This document shows positions 43,517 to 52,305 of a DNA stretch of 64,000 nt, one piece after another. How positions within the stretch are numbered: the stretch's first letter is position 1; the number at the start of each line of letters is the position of its first letter. Source of the stretch: Blastococcus sp. Marseille-P5729. Its GTDB lineage: Bacteria; Actinomycetota; Actinomycetes; Mycobacteriales; Antricoccaceae. The notes beneath the pieces are model-generated. The model had not been told where the DNA came from, ran no database searches, and saw nothing but the letters and a program-made list of their open reading frames with translations. The DNA lies in the NCBI RefSeq assembly GCF_900292035.1, contig NZ_OMPO01000003.1, positions 62,001 to 126,000 of the forward strand. Direction: 5' to 3'. The translations under genes were made by a program, and so were the position numbers.

Positions 43517-44896
43517 TCATGCCGACTGCTCCTGGAGGTAGGTGAGTACGGCGGTGGCCGCCTGCTGTCCGCTGGCGATGGCGGAGGCGAGCCCGACCCC
43601 GTCGTACGCCGCCCCAGCCAGGACGACTCCGGGCCACAACGCGGCCCGGGCGGTGCGCACCCGTTCGGCGTGCCCGATCTCCAGCTGCGGCATGGTGTCG
43701 ACCCACCGGTGCAGGCGGGTCTGAAGCGGGTCGGCGGTAAGGCCGGTGAGCTCGCGCAGGTCGGTGAGCATCCGCGTGATCAGCTCGTCGTCGTCGAGCT
43801 CGCTGACGATGTGCTGGCCCGCGCGACCGGCCGACAGCCGCATCAGATAGTGGTCGGGCCGGTCGAGGTGCGGCCACTTCGTGCTCAGGAAGGTGGCGGA
43901 TTTCAGCAGCCGTCCGCTCGTGCTGCCGAGCAGGATTCCGGTGCCACGCAAAGCATCCACCGATGCGACCGTCGTGCGGTCGAAGGCCACCAGCAATGAC
44001 CCGACGGTCGCCGTGGGGATCCGATCGAGGGCCTGGGCCGCGGCTGGAAGATCGCAGAGCATCGCGGCGGCCGCAGCGGCCGGCACGGCGAGCACGACGG
44101 CGTCGTACTCGGCCGTCTCGCCGTTGACGGTCAGGCATGGGCCGACACCGAGGGTCTGGACTGCGGTGGAAAGATGCACCCGACCGTCGATGTCGGCACT
44201 GAGCCGATCGACCAAGCGGGAGAGCCCGGTGGGCCAGGTGATGAAGGACGCCGGGGTGGCGGGAGCGGCGCGGCGCAGCTTGCGGGAGGTTGTGAGCGGC
44301 TTGCCGGCCCGGGCAGCAGCGGCGAGCATCGGCGAGGCCGACTGCAGGCTCAGTCGCGAGATGTCGCCGCTGTGCAGGCCGCCCAGCATCGGGTCGACGA
44401 AGGTGTCGGTGACCTCTCGCCCGAACCGGCCGGTGATGAACTCGGCGACGGAGATGTCGCCGGTGACCTTTCGGCGGGCTTTCCACGGCTCGAGCGCGGC
44501 CCGCCCCAGCCCGGGCAGGGACAGCGCTCGTGAGGAGATCACCGGGCGGAGCCGGGTCGGGCCCGCCGGGCCGACGCCGGCGGGCATCGTGACCAGCCGG
44601 CCGCGTACCTGCAGCCAGGTCTTGCCGGGCCGGGACGAGACGGCGTCCGACGCGAGGTCGAGCTCGTCGACGAGGCCGCGGACGGCGGGGGAGGCGAGGT
44701 GGAGCGCTTCGGCGCCGACGTCCGCCGAGTTGCCGCAGAGGCTCTCGGTGCGGATCTGGCCACCGAACCGCCCGGATGCCTCATACAGTGAGACGTCTAC
44801 CCCGGCGCGTGACAGTGCCCGGGCGGCCACCAGGCCGCTGATGCCTGCACCGATGACCGCCGCTGACATGCGGCGGTGGTCGGTGCTGGGGCTCAC
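43517..44896 (-). CDS. hemY: Protoporphyrinogen/coproporphyrinogen oxidase
   Basis: FAD enzyme that aromatises (copro)porphyrinogen late in heme synthesis; actinobacteria usually use it on coproporphyrinogen III. The 459-residue protein has the FAD fold AAVIGAGISGLVAARALSRAG and GRFGGQIRTE, the middle segment DTFVDPMLGGLHSGD, and the C-terminal VVLAGAAYDGVGLASAIASG. The first Met of MSPSTDHRR or the later MSAAVIG could be the start. A radical SAM-like remnant follows the stop codon; no other heme gene is adjacent. Confidence 0.9.
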   Translation of the reverse strand: MSPSTDHRRMSAAVIGAGISGLVAARALSRAGVDVSLYEASGRFGGQIRTESLCGNSADVGAEALHLASPAVRGLVDELDLASDAVSSRPGKTWLQVRGRLVTMPAGVGPAGPTRLRPVISSRALSLPGLGRAALEPWKARRKVTGDISVAEFITGRFGREVTDTFVDPMLGGLHSGDISRLSLQSASPMLAAAARAGKPLTTSRKLRRAAPATPASFITWPTGLSRLVDRLSADIDGRVHLSTAVQTLGVGPCLTVNGETAEYDAVVLAVPAAAAAAMLCDLPAAAQALDRIPTATVGSLLVAFDRTTVASVDALRGTGILLGSTSGRLLKSATFLSTKWPHLDRPDHYLMRLSAGRAGQHIVSELDDDELITRMLTDLRELTGLTADPLQTRLHRWVDTMPQLEIGHAERVRTARAALWPGVVLAGAAYDGVGLASAIASGQQAATAVLTYLQEQSA

Positions 44897-44934
44897 CTGG
44901 CCAGCGTATCCCTGGCCATCGAGAGGGGACGGCG

Positions 44935-45804
44935 ATGATCCAGCGACTGCGCAACGAGCTGCGGGATGCCGTGCGCTCCCGGGTCGCGGGGGAGGACGCC
45001 GAGGCGCGGGCCCAGGAGATCTGGGCCAAGCCGGGCGCCCGCGCCTTCACCGAGAGCGACCCGATCTGGCGGGTGCACTCGGACGCTTCGATGTTCGCCG
45101 GCGGAATCCGCGCTCTATTGCTGCAGGCCCTGCACCCGCTCGCTATGGCGGGAGTCGCGCAGCATTCGGGATATCGCAGCGATCCGCTCGGCCGGTTGCA
45201 GCGCACCAGTGACTTCATCGCGCAGACCACCTTCGCCGTCCGGGAGGACGCCGACCGGGCGATCCGCATCGTGAAGGCCGTGCACAAGCGGGTGGTCGGT
45301 ACCGCGCCCGACGGGAGGGAGTACTCCGCGAGCGACCCGCACCTGCTGCTGTGGGTGCATGTTGCGGAGATCGGAAGCTTCCTGGTGACCCATCAGCGCT
45401 TCGGTGCCGTGCCGCTGACGGGTGACGAGGCCGACCAGTACGTCGCACAGACGGCCGCTACCGCGGAGGCGCTGGGGGTCGTGCGCGCGCCGCGGTCAGT
45501 TCGCGAGCTGAACCAGGTTCTCGACAGCTATCGGCCGGAGCTGTGCTCGACGCCGGAGTCCGTCGACGTCGCTCGGTTCCTGCTGCTGAAGCCGCCGGTG
45601 CCGCTGGTCGCGCGCGGGGGTTATGCGGGACTGGCGCTGGCGGCGGCCGCCACCCTGCCCCCCTGGGCACTGTCGATGCTGCGGATACCGCGGCTGCCGG
45701 TGCTGACTCCGGTCGTCGGTGGTCTGGCGGGCGGCCTGGCGGTGAGTACGGTCCGCTGGATCATGACCGCGCAGCCCCGCCCCCGTCCGCGTCAGGATGC
45801 TTGA
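44935..45804 (+). CDS. Oxygenase MpaB family (DUF2236) protein
   Basis: A 289-residue protein of the DUF2236 family. Key segments are DPIWRVHSDASMFAGGIRALLLQALHPLAMAGVAQHS (core LLLQALHPLAMAGV), FAVREDADRAIRIVKAVHKRV and DPHLLLWVHV, with the conserved His residues thought to bind heme or a related cofactor in latex clearing proteins. The C-terminus has two hydrophobic stretches and a basic tail. It is divergent from hemY across 38 bp. Substrate unknown. Confidence 0.87.
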   Translation: MIQRLRNELRDAVRSRVAGEDAEARAQEIWAKPGARAFTESDPIWRVHSDASMFAGGIRALLLQALHPLAMAGVAQHSGYRSDPLGRLQRTSDFIAQTTFAVREDADRAIRIVKAVHKRVVGTAPDGREYSASDPHLLLWVHVAEIGSFLVTHQRFGAVPLTGDEADQYVAQTAATAEALGVVRAPRSVRELNQVLDSYRPELCSTPESVDVARFLLLKPPVPLVARGGYAGLALAAAATLPPWALSMLRIPRLPVLTPVVGGLAGGLAVSTVRWIMTAQPRPRPRQDA

Positions 45805-45912
45805 CGCCTTACGATTCGATCAGTTTCCGGCATTCCTGGAACCGGATACGAGGTGCGGTGGTCCAAGCACGCGGCCACAGTGCTCACGCCCCACACGATT
45901 GGAAAGCCCCTC

Positions 45913-46455
45913 ATGGTGCAGATCGGCATCCTCCTGATCATCCTCGGATTCGGTTCACTGATCCTCGAGCAGTTCGACATGGAGTTCCGGCTGCTGTCCT
46001 GGGCCTACGACATGCAGCCGGTGTTCGGCATCGTCCTCGGCCTGATCGGCGTTGCGCTCATCGTCGGTGCGCTCCTGATGAAGAAGAAGGCCGCCCAAGG
46101 GTCGCCGAGCACCGGTAACTGGGTCGGTGACGGGCAGTGGGCCGGTTCAGCGCCGTCAGCCCCGCACACCTCGGGTCCACTGAACGGGGCCACCTCGACC
46201 ACCGGCGCGCAGCTGACCGGCCCGGAGGCGCAGCGCGGCCCTGCGCCCGGCTCGATGCCGGGTGCGCCGCACCCGACCTTCGGTGGCCCGTCGCAGCCAC
46301 CGGCGCCTGGCCAGCCGGGCATGGCGCCGCACAGCCAGCAAGGGCAGTACGGCCAGCGTCCGCCGCAGCCTCCGCCGACCGGCCCGACCGGCCCGACCGG
46401 CTCGGACCGGCCGCAGCAGGGGCCGGGCTTCGGTCAGCAGCGGCCAAAGCAGTAA
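45913..46455 (+). CDS. Membrane protein with Pro/Gly-rich tail
   Basis: A 180-residue protein with two membrane helices (about residues 4-18 and 35-57) and a long disordered tail of Pro, Gly, Gln and Ala with GPTGPTG units. GGAAAG sits 6 bases before the ATG. No known domain is visible. It may be an envelope protein with its tail in the cytoplasm, but no function is known. Confidence 0.65.
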   Translation: MVQIGILLIILGFGSLILEQFDMEFRLLSWAYDMQPVFGIVLGLIGVALIVGALLMKKKAAQGSPSTGNWVGDGQWAGSAPSAPHTSGPLNGATSTTGAQLTGPEAQRGPAPGSMPGAPHPTFGGPSQPPAPGQPGMAPHSQQGQYGQRPPQPPPTGPTGPTGSDRPQQGPGFGQQRPKQ

Positions 46456-46535
46456 GTCATCAACTACGCCGAGCGGGCGGTCCGACCGGGTGGTGACGGT
46501 GCGAATCGCCCGGCGGCTCGTCCCGGACCGGTGCG

Positions 46536-47153
46536 CTACTCGAAGGGCGTCGGGTCGCCGGCGCCGACGCGGAGCACCTCGGGTTCACCGGACGTGAGGT
46601 CGACGACGGTGGTCGGCGTATAGCCGGACTCGCCCTCGATCACTGTGTCGATTACGTGATCGAGCTCCTCTTTGATGTCCCAGCCCAGCAGCGGCGGGTC
46701 CTCCCGGTCCGGCAGCAGGAGCGTGCTGGAGACGATCGGCGTCCCGACCGCCTCGGTGAGCGCCTGGGCAACGCGGTGGTCGGGGATACGGACGCCGACG
46801 GTCTTCTTTTTGGGGTTCTGCATGACGCGGGGCGTCTCATGGCTGGCCTGCATGATGAAGGTGTACGGCCCAGGGGTCGTGTTCTTCAGCAGCCGGAACA
46901 GCGAGTTGTTGAACATGACGTACTGGTCCATCTGCGAGAAGTTCTGGCAGACGAGTGTGAAGTCGTGCTTGCTGTCGAGCTTTCGGATGTCCCGGATCCG
47001 CTGCAGCGCCTCCTTGTTACCCAGCGAGCAGCCGAGCGCGTAGCAGGAGTCCGTCGGATAGGCGACCAGGCCACCGTCGCGGATGACTGCTGCGGCCTTC
47101 TCGATCAGCCGCGGCTGCGGGTCGACCGGATGAATATCGATGTACGTCGCCAT
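46536..47153 (-). CDS. L-threonylcarbamoyladenylate synthase family (Sua5/YciO/YrdC)
   Basis: A 205-residue YrdC-fold protein. Typical segments are GGLVAYPTDSCYALGC near the N-terminus, RKLDSKHDFTLVCQ, PGPYTFIMQA and KKKTVGVRIPDHRVAQALTEAVG. In the family this enzyme supplies threonylcarbamoyl-AMP for the t6A tRNA modification; the form seen here, with YALGC and NPKKKTVGVR, is closer to YciO, whose role is less certain. Confidence 0.9.
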   Translation of the reverse strand: MATYIDIHPVDPQPRLIEKAAAVIRDGGLVAYPTDSCYALGCSLGNKEALQRIRDIRKLDSKHDFTLVCQNFSQMDQYVMFNNSLFRLLKNTTPGPYTFIMQASHETPRVMQNPKKKTVGVRIPDHRVAQALTEAVGTPIVSSTLLLPDREDPPLLGWDIKEELDHVIDTVIEGESGYTPTTVVDLTSGEPEVLRVGAGDPTPFE

Positions 47154-47184
47154 GAGGGAAAAGTATGCACCCTGCGCCTCGGGG

Positions 47185-47200
47185 CGTTCCCGCGGGAACG
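47185..47200. repeat. 16-bp palindrome CGTTCCCGCGGGAACG, copy 1
   Basis: Perfect palindrome 2 bp after the stop codon of the DUF222/HNH gene. The same 16-mer lies inside that gene at 48055-48070, and a one-mismatch copy within a longer palindrome lies at 50798-50813. It might end the HNH transcript. Confidence 0.55.
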
Positions 47201-47202
47201 TG

Positions 47203-49122
47203 TTAGTAGCGGGCTTCGGGGTTGGTGCGGGGTGTGGTGGCGCGTGGTTCGAGGAGTTCCCAGTAGTCGCCTTCGGTGAGTCGTTCGCCGGCCCATCGGG
47301 GGAAGACGTTGTGGTCGTGGTCGTAGAAGCTGGTGCGCTCGCGGATGGTCTGCATCTGCTCGGGAGGTCCCAGCCAGGTGGGGTGGGGCGGGGTCGTACT
47401 CGGAGACGCGTCGTCGGCCCGTCTCGGCGTGATCGAGCTCGCGGGCGTCGTCGGCGAGCTCGCGTATGAGGTTCTGCTCGGCCAGGGCGGGTCGTCGTCG
47501 ATGGGGGAGGGTCGGCTGTAGTGGTTGCGGGATTGGGCGGTGATCGTGCTGCCGTCGATTCGGGTGAAGTGCCAGCCGGGGGTGCCGCGGCGTTTGGTGA
47601 TGGTGATGGAGGCGGCGTGGGCGAGGACGTGGTGGTGGTGGCACAGCAGGATGAGGTTCTCGATGTCGGTGGGTCCGCCGAGGCTCCAGTAGTGGATGTG
47701 GTGGGCGTGTAGCCGGGTGGCGCGTATGCAGCCGGGGAAGCGGCAGGTGCGGTCGCGGGCCATCAGGGCGCGGCGTTGGGCGCGGGAGACCAGGCGTTGG
47801 GTGCGGCCCAGGTGCAGCACCTGGCCGTCGGTGCCGATGACGACGCGTTGGTGTTGGCCGGTGCATAGGATCCGGGCGGCGGTGGAGGGGTGGATCCAGC
47901 CGGTCTGTTCGATCCAGCCTGCCCGGGGCCGGATCGCGCGCTCGGGATCGACCGCGGGATCGACCCGCCGCCCGGGCCGCGATGCCGCTTGCCTGTCGGC
48001 GCCCGGGCCGAACCCCGACCCGGCGCCCGTGCCGGTGCCGGGATCGGCCGTGGGCGTTCCCGCGGGAACGCCAACCGCCGACTCGGCGGGGGCCGGATCA
48101 TTGGCACACCGCGTATCGGCAGCTGGCCCCTCAGCCACAGTCTGCTCGGTCGTCGGCTGCCCAGCCGCGGGCTGCTCGGTTGCCGTTTGATCGGCGGGTG
48201 GATCAACCGGGTGGGGGTCGCGGGCGTCGATGTGGACCACGACGAGGTCGCGGTCCTCGCCGGAGACGTCGGCTGGTCCGGCGTCGAGGTATCCGCGGGC
48301 CAGATCGATCAGGGCGTCGGCGCGGGTGTAGGAGGGGGTTTGCGGGGCGGTGTCGTCGGTGTTCTGGCCGAGCTCTTTGAGCGGTACTCGCCGTCGGGTA
48401 TCGCCCTCGACCTCCCATACGTAGCATTCGCGGGGCACGATGTTCGGATCGTCCTGCGCCTGCAGGTCCGGCTGGCTGCTCATCGCCTCAGCGGTGTCCT
48501 CGACGTGCTGGCGGTAGCGGGCGCGGGCGACTTCCAGGGCGTTGAGCACGATCGCGGCTTCCTCGGCCGGTAGTACGGCGGGGGTCTGCACCCCGCCATC
48601 GGCCAGCTCGCGGTGGGTGAGCTTGCGTTCGGCCTCGGCGACCAGCCGTTCGCTGCGTCCGGCGCGGAACCCGCGCACGGCGCGTTCGAGCTGGGCGGCG
48701 GTGAAATCCCGCGCGACCGTGACCAGGGTGTGCTCGTCGATCTGCCCCACCAGGCGGGTGCATTCGCGGATCTTGGAGAACGACAGCACGCCGTCGCTGA
48801 ACGCCTCGGCCACGATCGGCATCTGGCGCAGCGCGCGGGCGATCCGTACGTGCTCGCGGGCAGTGCCTGCGCTCATCGAGCACGCGAACGCCAGCCACTG
48901 CGCGGTGGAGTCCATCCACAGCTGCCCGGCGCCGTTGGCGGCATCGAACACCCCGACCATCTCCACCCACGCCGCAGTCGTCGAGGCCACCTTCGCCGCG
49001 CCGGCGACGATCTGCGCACCCAGCACGCAGACGTCGATCCGCTCCGGCGCGTCGTCCGGCCGCCGCCCACTGTGATCCTCCGCGGCCCGCTCCTCAACGG
49101 ACTGATCCACCACCGCAGTCAT
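47203..49122 (-). CDS. DUF222 domain HNH endonuclease (13E12 type)
   Basis: A 639-residue member of the DUF222/13E12 repeat family. The DUF222 part (about residues 20-280) includes STAQWLAFACSMSAGTAREHV. A low-complexity linker follows, then the HNH nuclease domain with CRFPGCIRATRLHAHHIHYW and LILLCHHHHVLAH, holding zinc Cys and catalytic His residues. Near 47400-47490 the frame turns Ser/Thr/Pro-rich while another frame looks natural, so compensating indels are possible. Such genes are multi-copy in actinobacteria; their role is unknown. Confidence 0.88.
   Translation of the reverse strand: MTAVVDQSVEERAAEDHSGRRPDDAPERIDVCVLGAQIVAGAAKVASTTAAWVEMVGVFDAANGAGQLWMDSTAQWLAFACSMSAGTAREHVRIARALRQMPIVAEAFSDGVLSFSKIRECTRLVGQIDEHTLVTVARDFTAAQLERAVRGFRAGRSERLVAEAERKLTHRELADGGVQTPAVLPAEEAAIVLNALEVARARYRQHVEDTAEAMSSQPDLQAQDDPNIVPRECYVWEVEGDTRRRVPLKELGQNTDDTAPQTPSYTRADALIDLARGYLDAGPADVSGEDRDLVVVHIDARDPHPVDPPADQTATEQPAAGQPTTEQTVAEGPAADTRCANDPAPAESAVGVPAGTPTADPGTGTGAGSGFGPGADRQAASRPGRRVDPAVDPERAIRPRAGWIEQTGWIHPSTAARILCTGQHQRVVIGTDGQVLHLGRTQRLVSRAQRRALMARDRTCRFPGCIRATRLHAHHIHYWSLGGPTDIENLILLCHHHHVLAHAASITITKRRGTPGWHFTRIDGSTITAQSRNHYSRPSPIDDDPPWPSRTSYASSPTTPASSITPRRADDASPSTTPPHPTWLGPPEQMQTIRERTSFYDHDHNVFPRWAGERLTEGDYWELLEPRATTPRTNPEARY
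48055..48070. repeat. 16-bp palindrome CGTTCCCGCGGGAACG, copy 2
   Basis: Identical to the copy at 47185-47200, but inside the linker region of the DUF222/HNH coding sequence. Confidence 0.5.
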
Positions 49123-49191
49123 CGCCCTACCCCCATCGCTCACCTGTACGAACAACAGTACGAGCACGCACCGACAAGTTTTCGCAGCCGG

Positions 49192-49842
49192 TCATCGAGG
49201 GTTTGCTTGGCGCAGTACCCCCATGGCGATGAGTCCTTGGCCGATCAGGTAGGTCGACATGACCCAGAAGCCGGACGCCGGGATGTCGATGTCCGGACGG
49301 AAGGCGCCGATCGCGATCAGCCCGTCGGAGATGAGGAACAGCGCGCCGCCGGCGGCCGTGAGCAGATGGACGCCGCTCGCAAGCACCGCCATGCTGCCGA
49401 GTGCCAGTCCGTAGAGCAGCACCGGCACCAGCAGACTGCCCGCTTTCGGCGCACAGAGGTAGATAAGCAGTCCGATGAGCACGACGTACGGCAGGACCAG
49501 GAGAGAGCGCAGGTAGGACTCCCGCCAGTGCGGCAGAAATGCCGCGATATAGGCGATCTGGGCGAGCATGAAGCACCCGACGAGTACTAGAAACGACGTG
49601 TCGTCGTCGAAGAAGTGCGGCAGGAAGTCGCCCAGCCACGAGAAGAACAGCGCCACCAGCGTCAGCGTGATGAGACGCGTCATCGGTGGGCGGGCCGCCA
49701 GCACGGCGAACGCCAGCAGCGGGATCGCGACCCACTGGGTCCAGCGCGCCAGGTCGTCGGCACCGCTGAGCTGCGCGACGAGGTGGACGACGACGTCGAC
49801 GACGTACGCGCCGGCTGCGGTCCTGGGCAGCTGGCTTCTCAC
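49192..49842 (-). CDS. YhhN-family (lysoplasmalogenase-like) membrane protein
   Basis: A 216-residue membrane protein with about seven hydrophobic helices. The patterns LFFSWLGDFLPHF, FMLAQIAYIAAF and GALFLISDGLIAIGAF fit the YhhN/TMEM86 family, whose animal members hydrolyse lysoplasmalogen; the conserved Asp residues in GDFLP and SDGLIA are the proposed catalytic ones. The role in bacteria without plasmalogens is unclear. Confidence 0.88.
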   Translation of the reverse strand: MRSQLPRTAAGAYVVDVVVHLVAQLSGADDLARWTQWVAIPLLAFAVLAARPPMTRLITLTLVALFFSWLGDFLPHFFDDDTSFLVLVGCFMLAQIAYIAAFLPHWRESYLRSLLVLPYVVLIGLLIYLCAPKAGSLLVPVLLYGLALGSMAVLASGVHLLTAAGGALFLISDGLIAIGAFRPDIDIPASGFWVMSTYLIGQGLIAMGVLRQANPR

Positions 49843-49851
49843 GCCGTCAGC

Positions 49852-50745
49852 CTAGGACGACTGGCTCTCGAGGAACCGCTGGTAGCGAAGCTCAAGACGG
49901 TCTCGGTCGGGATGGTCGCGCCGTGCTCGCGGAAGGGTGAGGGTGCTGCCGTGCATCTCCTGCAGACCATGACGCAGCATCGGTCCGTCCTTCTCGCGGA
50001 GAAGATCCAGGTCGATGTGCACGCGGTAGTCGGGTGAGATCCCGAGGAATCGCCGGTCGTAGGCCGCGTGGTGGATCTTGCAGAGTGTGAGTCCGTTCGG
50101 TACGACGGGCTCGCCCCGTTCGTTCTTGTCCTCGATGATGTGCGCCGCATCCAGGAACTCGGGATGCTGCAGATTGCAGATCGCACAGGTAGACCTGTAG
50201 GCCAGCAGCACCTTGCCGCGAAAGGCCGCCTGATGCAGGCGTTGTGTCGTCATCCGCTCCACCCAGCGCCGTTCCAGAACACTGGAGCCAGCGGCGAGCA
50301 GGTCGTGCGGAGGCGAATCGGCGGCAGCAATGTAAACCGCGCGTTCCTCCGGCGCGTTGTCGGTCACGTAGCAAGGAAACACCGGGGCGAACTTCCCTGG
50401 CTCCAGCCACAGCAGCAGGATGATCGGCACCTGCAGCTCGTACGCCCGCACCAGTTTGCGGTTGTCGCCGCCGGGGCCGCCCTCCCGATAGGAGTATCGA
50501 TAGAGACCGTCGGCGATCTGCTCGTCCGCGTACGGACCAGATGGCGAGGAAAGCACGGAAAGGGTCGCATCGAGATCTCGTGGGTTCCAGATGCCACGGC
50601 TCTGATCGATTGCCCTGCGCGTGGTCCCGTCCGCAAGCTGAAGGGCACTCAGCTCGGCGCGAGTCACCCATCCACCGTGGGAGGTCGCCAAATCGCCGAT
50701 CGCCGTCATGACGAGTGTCCGAACCGTCTCGTCATGCAGCGTCAT
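49852..50745 (-). CDS. HNH endonuclease, restriction-type
   Basis: A 297-residue protein. The C-terminal HNH domain includes TCAICNLQHPEFLDAAHII, GEPVVPNGLTLCKIHHAAYDRRFLGI (core NGLTLCKIHHAAYD), with the Cys pairs and His of a functional nuclease. The N-terminal 150 residues hold a small helix-turn-helix-like part and a mixed segment (YELQVPIILLLWLEPGKF) of the kind seen in predicted type IV or modification-dependent restriction enzymes. No methylase gene is near, which fits that idea. Target unknown. Confidence 0.8.
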   Translation of the reverse strand: MTLHDETVRTLVMTAIGDLATSHGGWVTRAELSALQLADGTTRRAIDQSRGIWNPRDLDATLSVLSSPSGPYADEQIADGLYRYSYREGGPGGDNRKLVRAYELQVPIILLLWLEPGKFAPVFPCYVTDNAPEERAVYIAAADSPPHDLLAAGSSVLERRWVERMTTQRLHQAAFRGKVLLAYRSTCAICNLQHPEFLDAAHIIEDKNERGEPVVPNGLTLCKIHHAAYDRRFLGISPDYRVHIDLDLLREKDGPMLRHGLQEMHGSTLTLPRARRDHPDRDRLELRYQRFLESQSS

Positions 50746-50794
50746 GTCTATCTACTATCAGCTCGGCTGGCTGGAGGAAAGTAACGACCAGCCG

Positions 50795-50816
50795 ACGCGT
50801 TCCCGCCGGAACGCGT
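50795..50816. promoter_or_regulatory. Palindrome between HNH and KtrB genes
   Basis: ACGCGTTCC-CGCC-GGAACGCGT, arms of 9 bp, lies in the 186-bp divergent region between the HNH gene and ktrB. Its centre is a one-mismatch form of the palindrome at 47185 and 48055. It may be an operator. Confidence 0.45.
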
Positions 50817-50931
50817 GGTCGATGGCATTCGGTGCGTCGTACAGCGACGTCGGTAACAGAACAATCCCTCGCGCGGGGGTGGCGCGTGAGCGTAGCGTTA
50901 GCGCGGTTGGTCGCACTCCGCGACCGGGCGC

Positions 50932-52305
50932 GTGAGGGGCCGGGTGTTCACCGTAGACCAGACTGTCGCCAAACGGCGCAGACTATTCCGACATCCCGCG
51001 CAGGTCGTCGCAGCGGCCTTTGCCGTGACGATCTTGATCGGCACGCTTCTGCTGATGCTCCCGATGGCGAAGCAAGGCCCGGGTGCGGCCTCACCCGGCG
51101 AGGCGCTCTTCACCGCGACCAGCGCGACCTGCGTGACCGGCCTCGTCGTCGTCGACACCCCCACCTACTGGTCCGGATTCGGACAGGTCGTGATCCTCGC
51201 ACTGATCCAGATCGGCGGCTTCGGCCTCATGACGATGGCCTCGTTGCTCGGCCTGCTTGTCGCGAAACGATTGGGGCTGCGCGGACGGCTGATGGCGGCG
51301 ACCGAGACGAAGGCCGCCGGAATCGGCGACGTCCGAGGCCTGCTCACAGGCGTGTTGAAGGCGACCGTGTTCTTCGAGGTCAGCGTCGCGTTGATCCTCA
51401 CCCTGCGCTTCTGGCTGGGGTACGGCGAGGCGTTCGGCGACGCTGCCTACCTGGGCTTGTTCCACGCGATCTCGGCCTTCAACAACGCGGGTTTCGCGCT
51501 GTTCAGCGACAACATGATGGGTTTCGTGACTGACCCCTACATCTGCCTGCCGATCTGTGCGGCGATCATCTTCGGCGGTATCGGCTTCCCCGTGCTCCGT
51601 GAGCTACGCCGGCGACTCCGTGGCCCGGTTCGCTGGAGCCTGCACACGAAGCTGACGGTCCTGATGACCGGCATCCTGCTAATCGGCGGGTGGGTCTTCA
51701 TGGCGGTGTCCGAGTGGGGCAACAGCAAGACGCTCGGAGCGCTCGACGTCCCGGGCAGGCTGCTGGCGAGCTTCTTTCACGCCGTCCAACCCCGCACCGC
51801 TGGCTTCAACAGCCTGGACGTCGGCGCGATGAGTGACGAGACGCTGCTGGGCACCGACGTCTTGATGTTCATCGGCGGCGGCTCGGCCGGTACAGCGGGC
51901 GGCATCAAGGTCACCACCTTCGCGCTACTGCTGTTCGTGATCGTCGCCGAGGCGCGCGGCGAGCAGTCCGTGACGATCTTCCGCCGCCGCATCGACCCCC
52001 GGGTAATCCGCCAGGCGCTGACTGTCGCCCTGCTCGCCGTCGCCGGCATGGTCGGCGGCGCGACTCTGCTGATGTGGATGACCGACCACCGGTTGAGCCT
52101 CGTGCTCACCGAGGTCATCTCCGCCCTGGGCACCGTCGGGCTGTCCGCCAATGTGACACCGACACTCCCTGAGGCGGCGCAGCTCGTTCTCGTCGCCCTG
52201 ATGTTCGTCGGGCGACTGGGCCCGGTCACTCTCGTCTCCGCGCTGGCGATGCGCGAGCACACCCGCAAGTACGAATACCCCGAGGAGAGGCCGCTCATTG
52301 GCTAG
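50932..52305 (+). CDS. ktrB: Potassium uptake channel subunit KtrB/TrkH
   Basis: Membrane-spanning K+ transporter subunit of 457 residues with four M1-P-M2 repeats. The selectivity loops are SATCVTGL, NNAGFAL, RTAGFNS and GTVGLS, each with the conserved Gly. It is paired with the KtrA gate gene that overlaps its end by 8 bp. The start is taken as the GTG at 50932; another GTG 12 bases later is possible. The system serves K+ uptake under osmotic or low-K+ stress. Confidence 0.94.
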   Translation: MRGRVFTVDQTVAKRRRLFRHPAQVVAAAFAVTILIGTLLLMLPMAKQGPGAASPGEALFTATSATCVTGLVVVDTPTYWSGFGQVVILALIQIGGFGLMTMASLLGLLVAKRLGLRGRLMAATETKAAGIGDVRGLLTGVLKATVFFEVSVALILTLRFWLGYGEAFGDAAYLGLFHAISAFNNAGFALFSDNMMGFVTDPYICLPICAAIIFGGIGFPVLRELRRRLRGPVRWSLHTKLTVLMTGILLIGGWVFMAVSEWGNSKTLGALDVPGRLLASFFHAVQPRTAGFNSLDVGAMSDETLLGTDVLMFIGGGSAGTAGGIKVTTFALLLFVIVAEARGEQSVTIFRRRIDPRVIRQALTVALLAVAGMVGGATLLMWMTDHRLSLVLTEVISALGTVGLSANVTPTLPEAAQLVLVALMFVGRLGPVTLVSALAMREHTRKYEYPEERPLIG

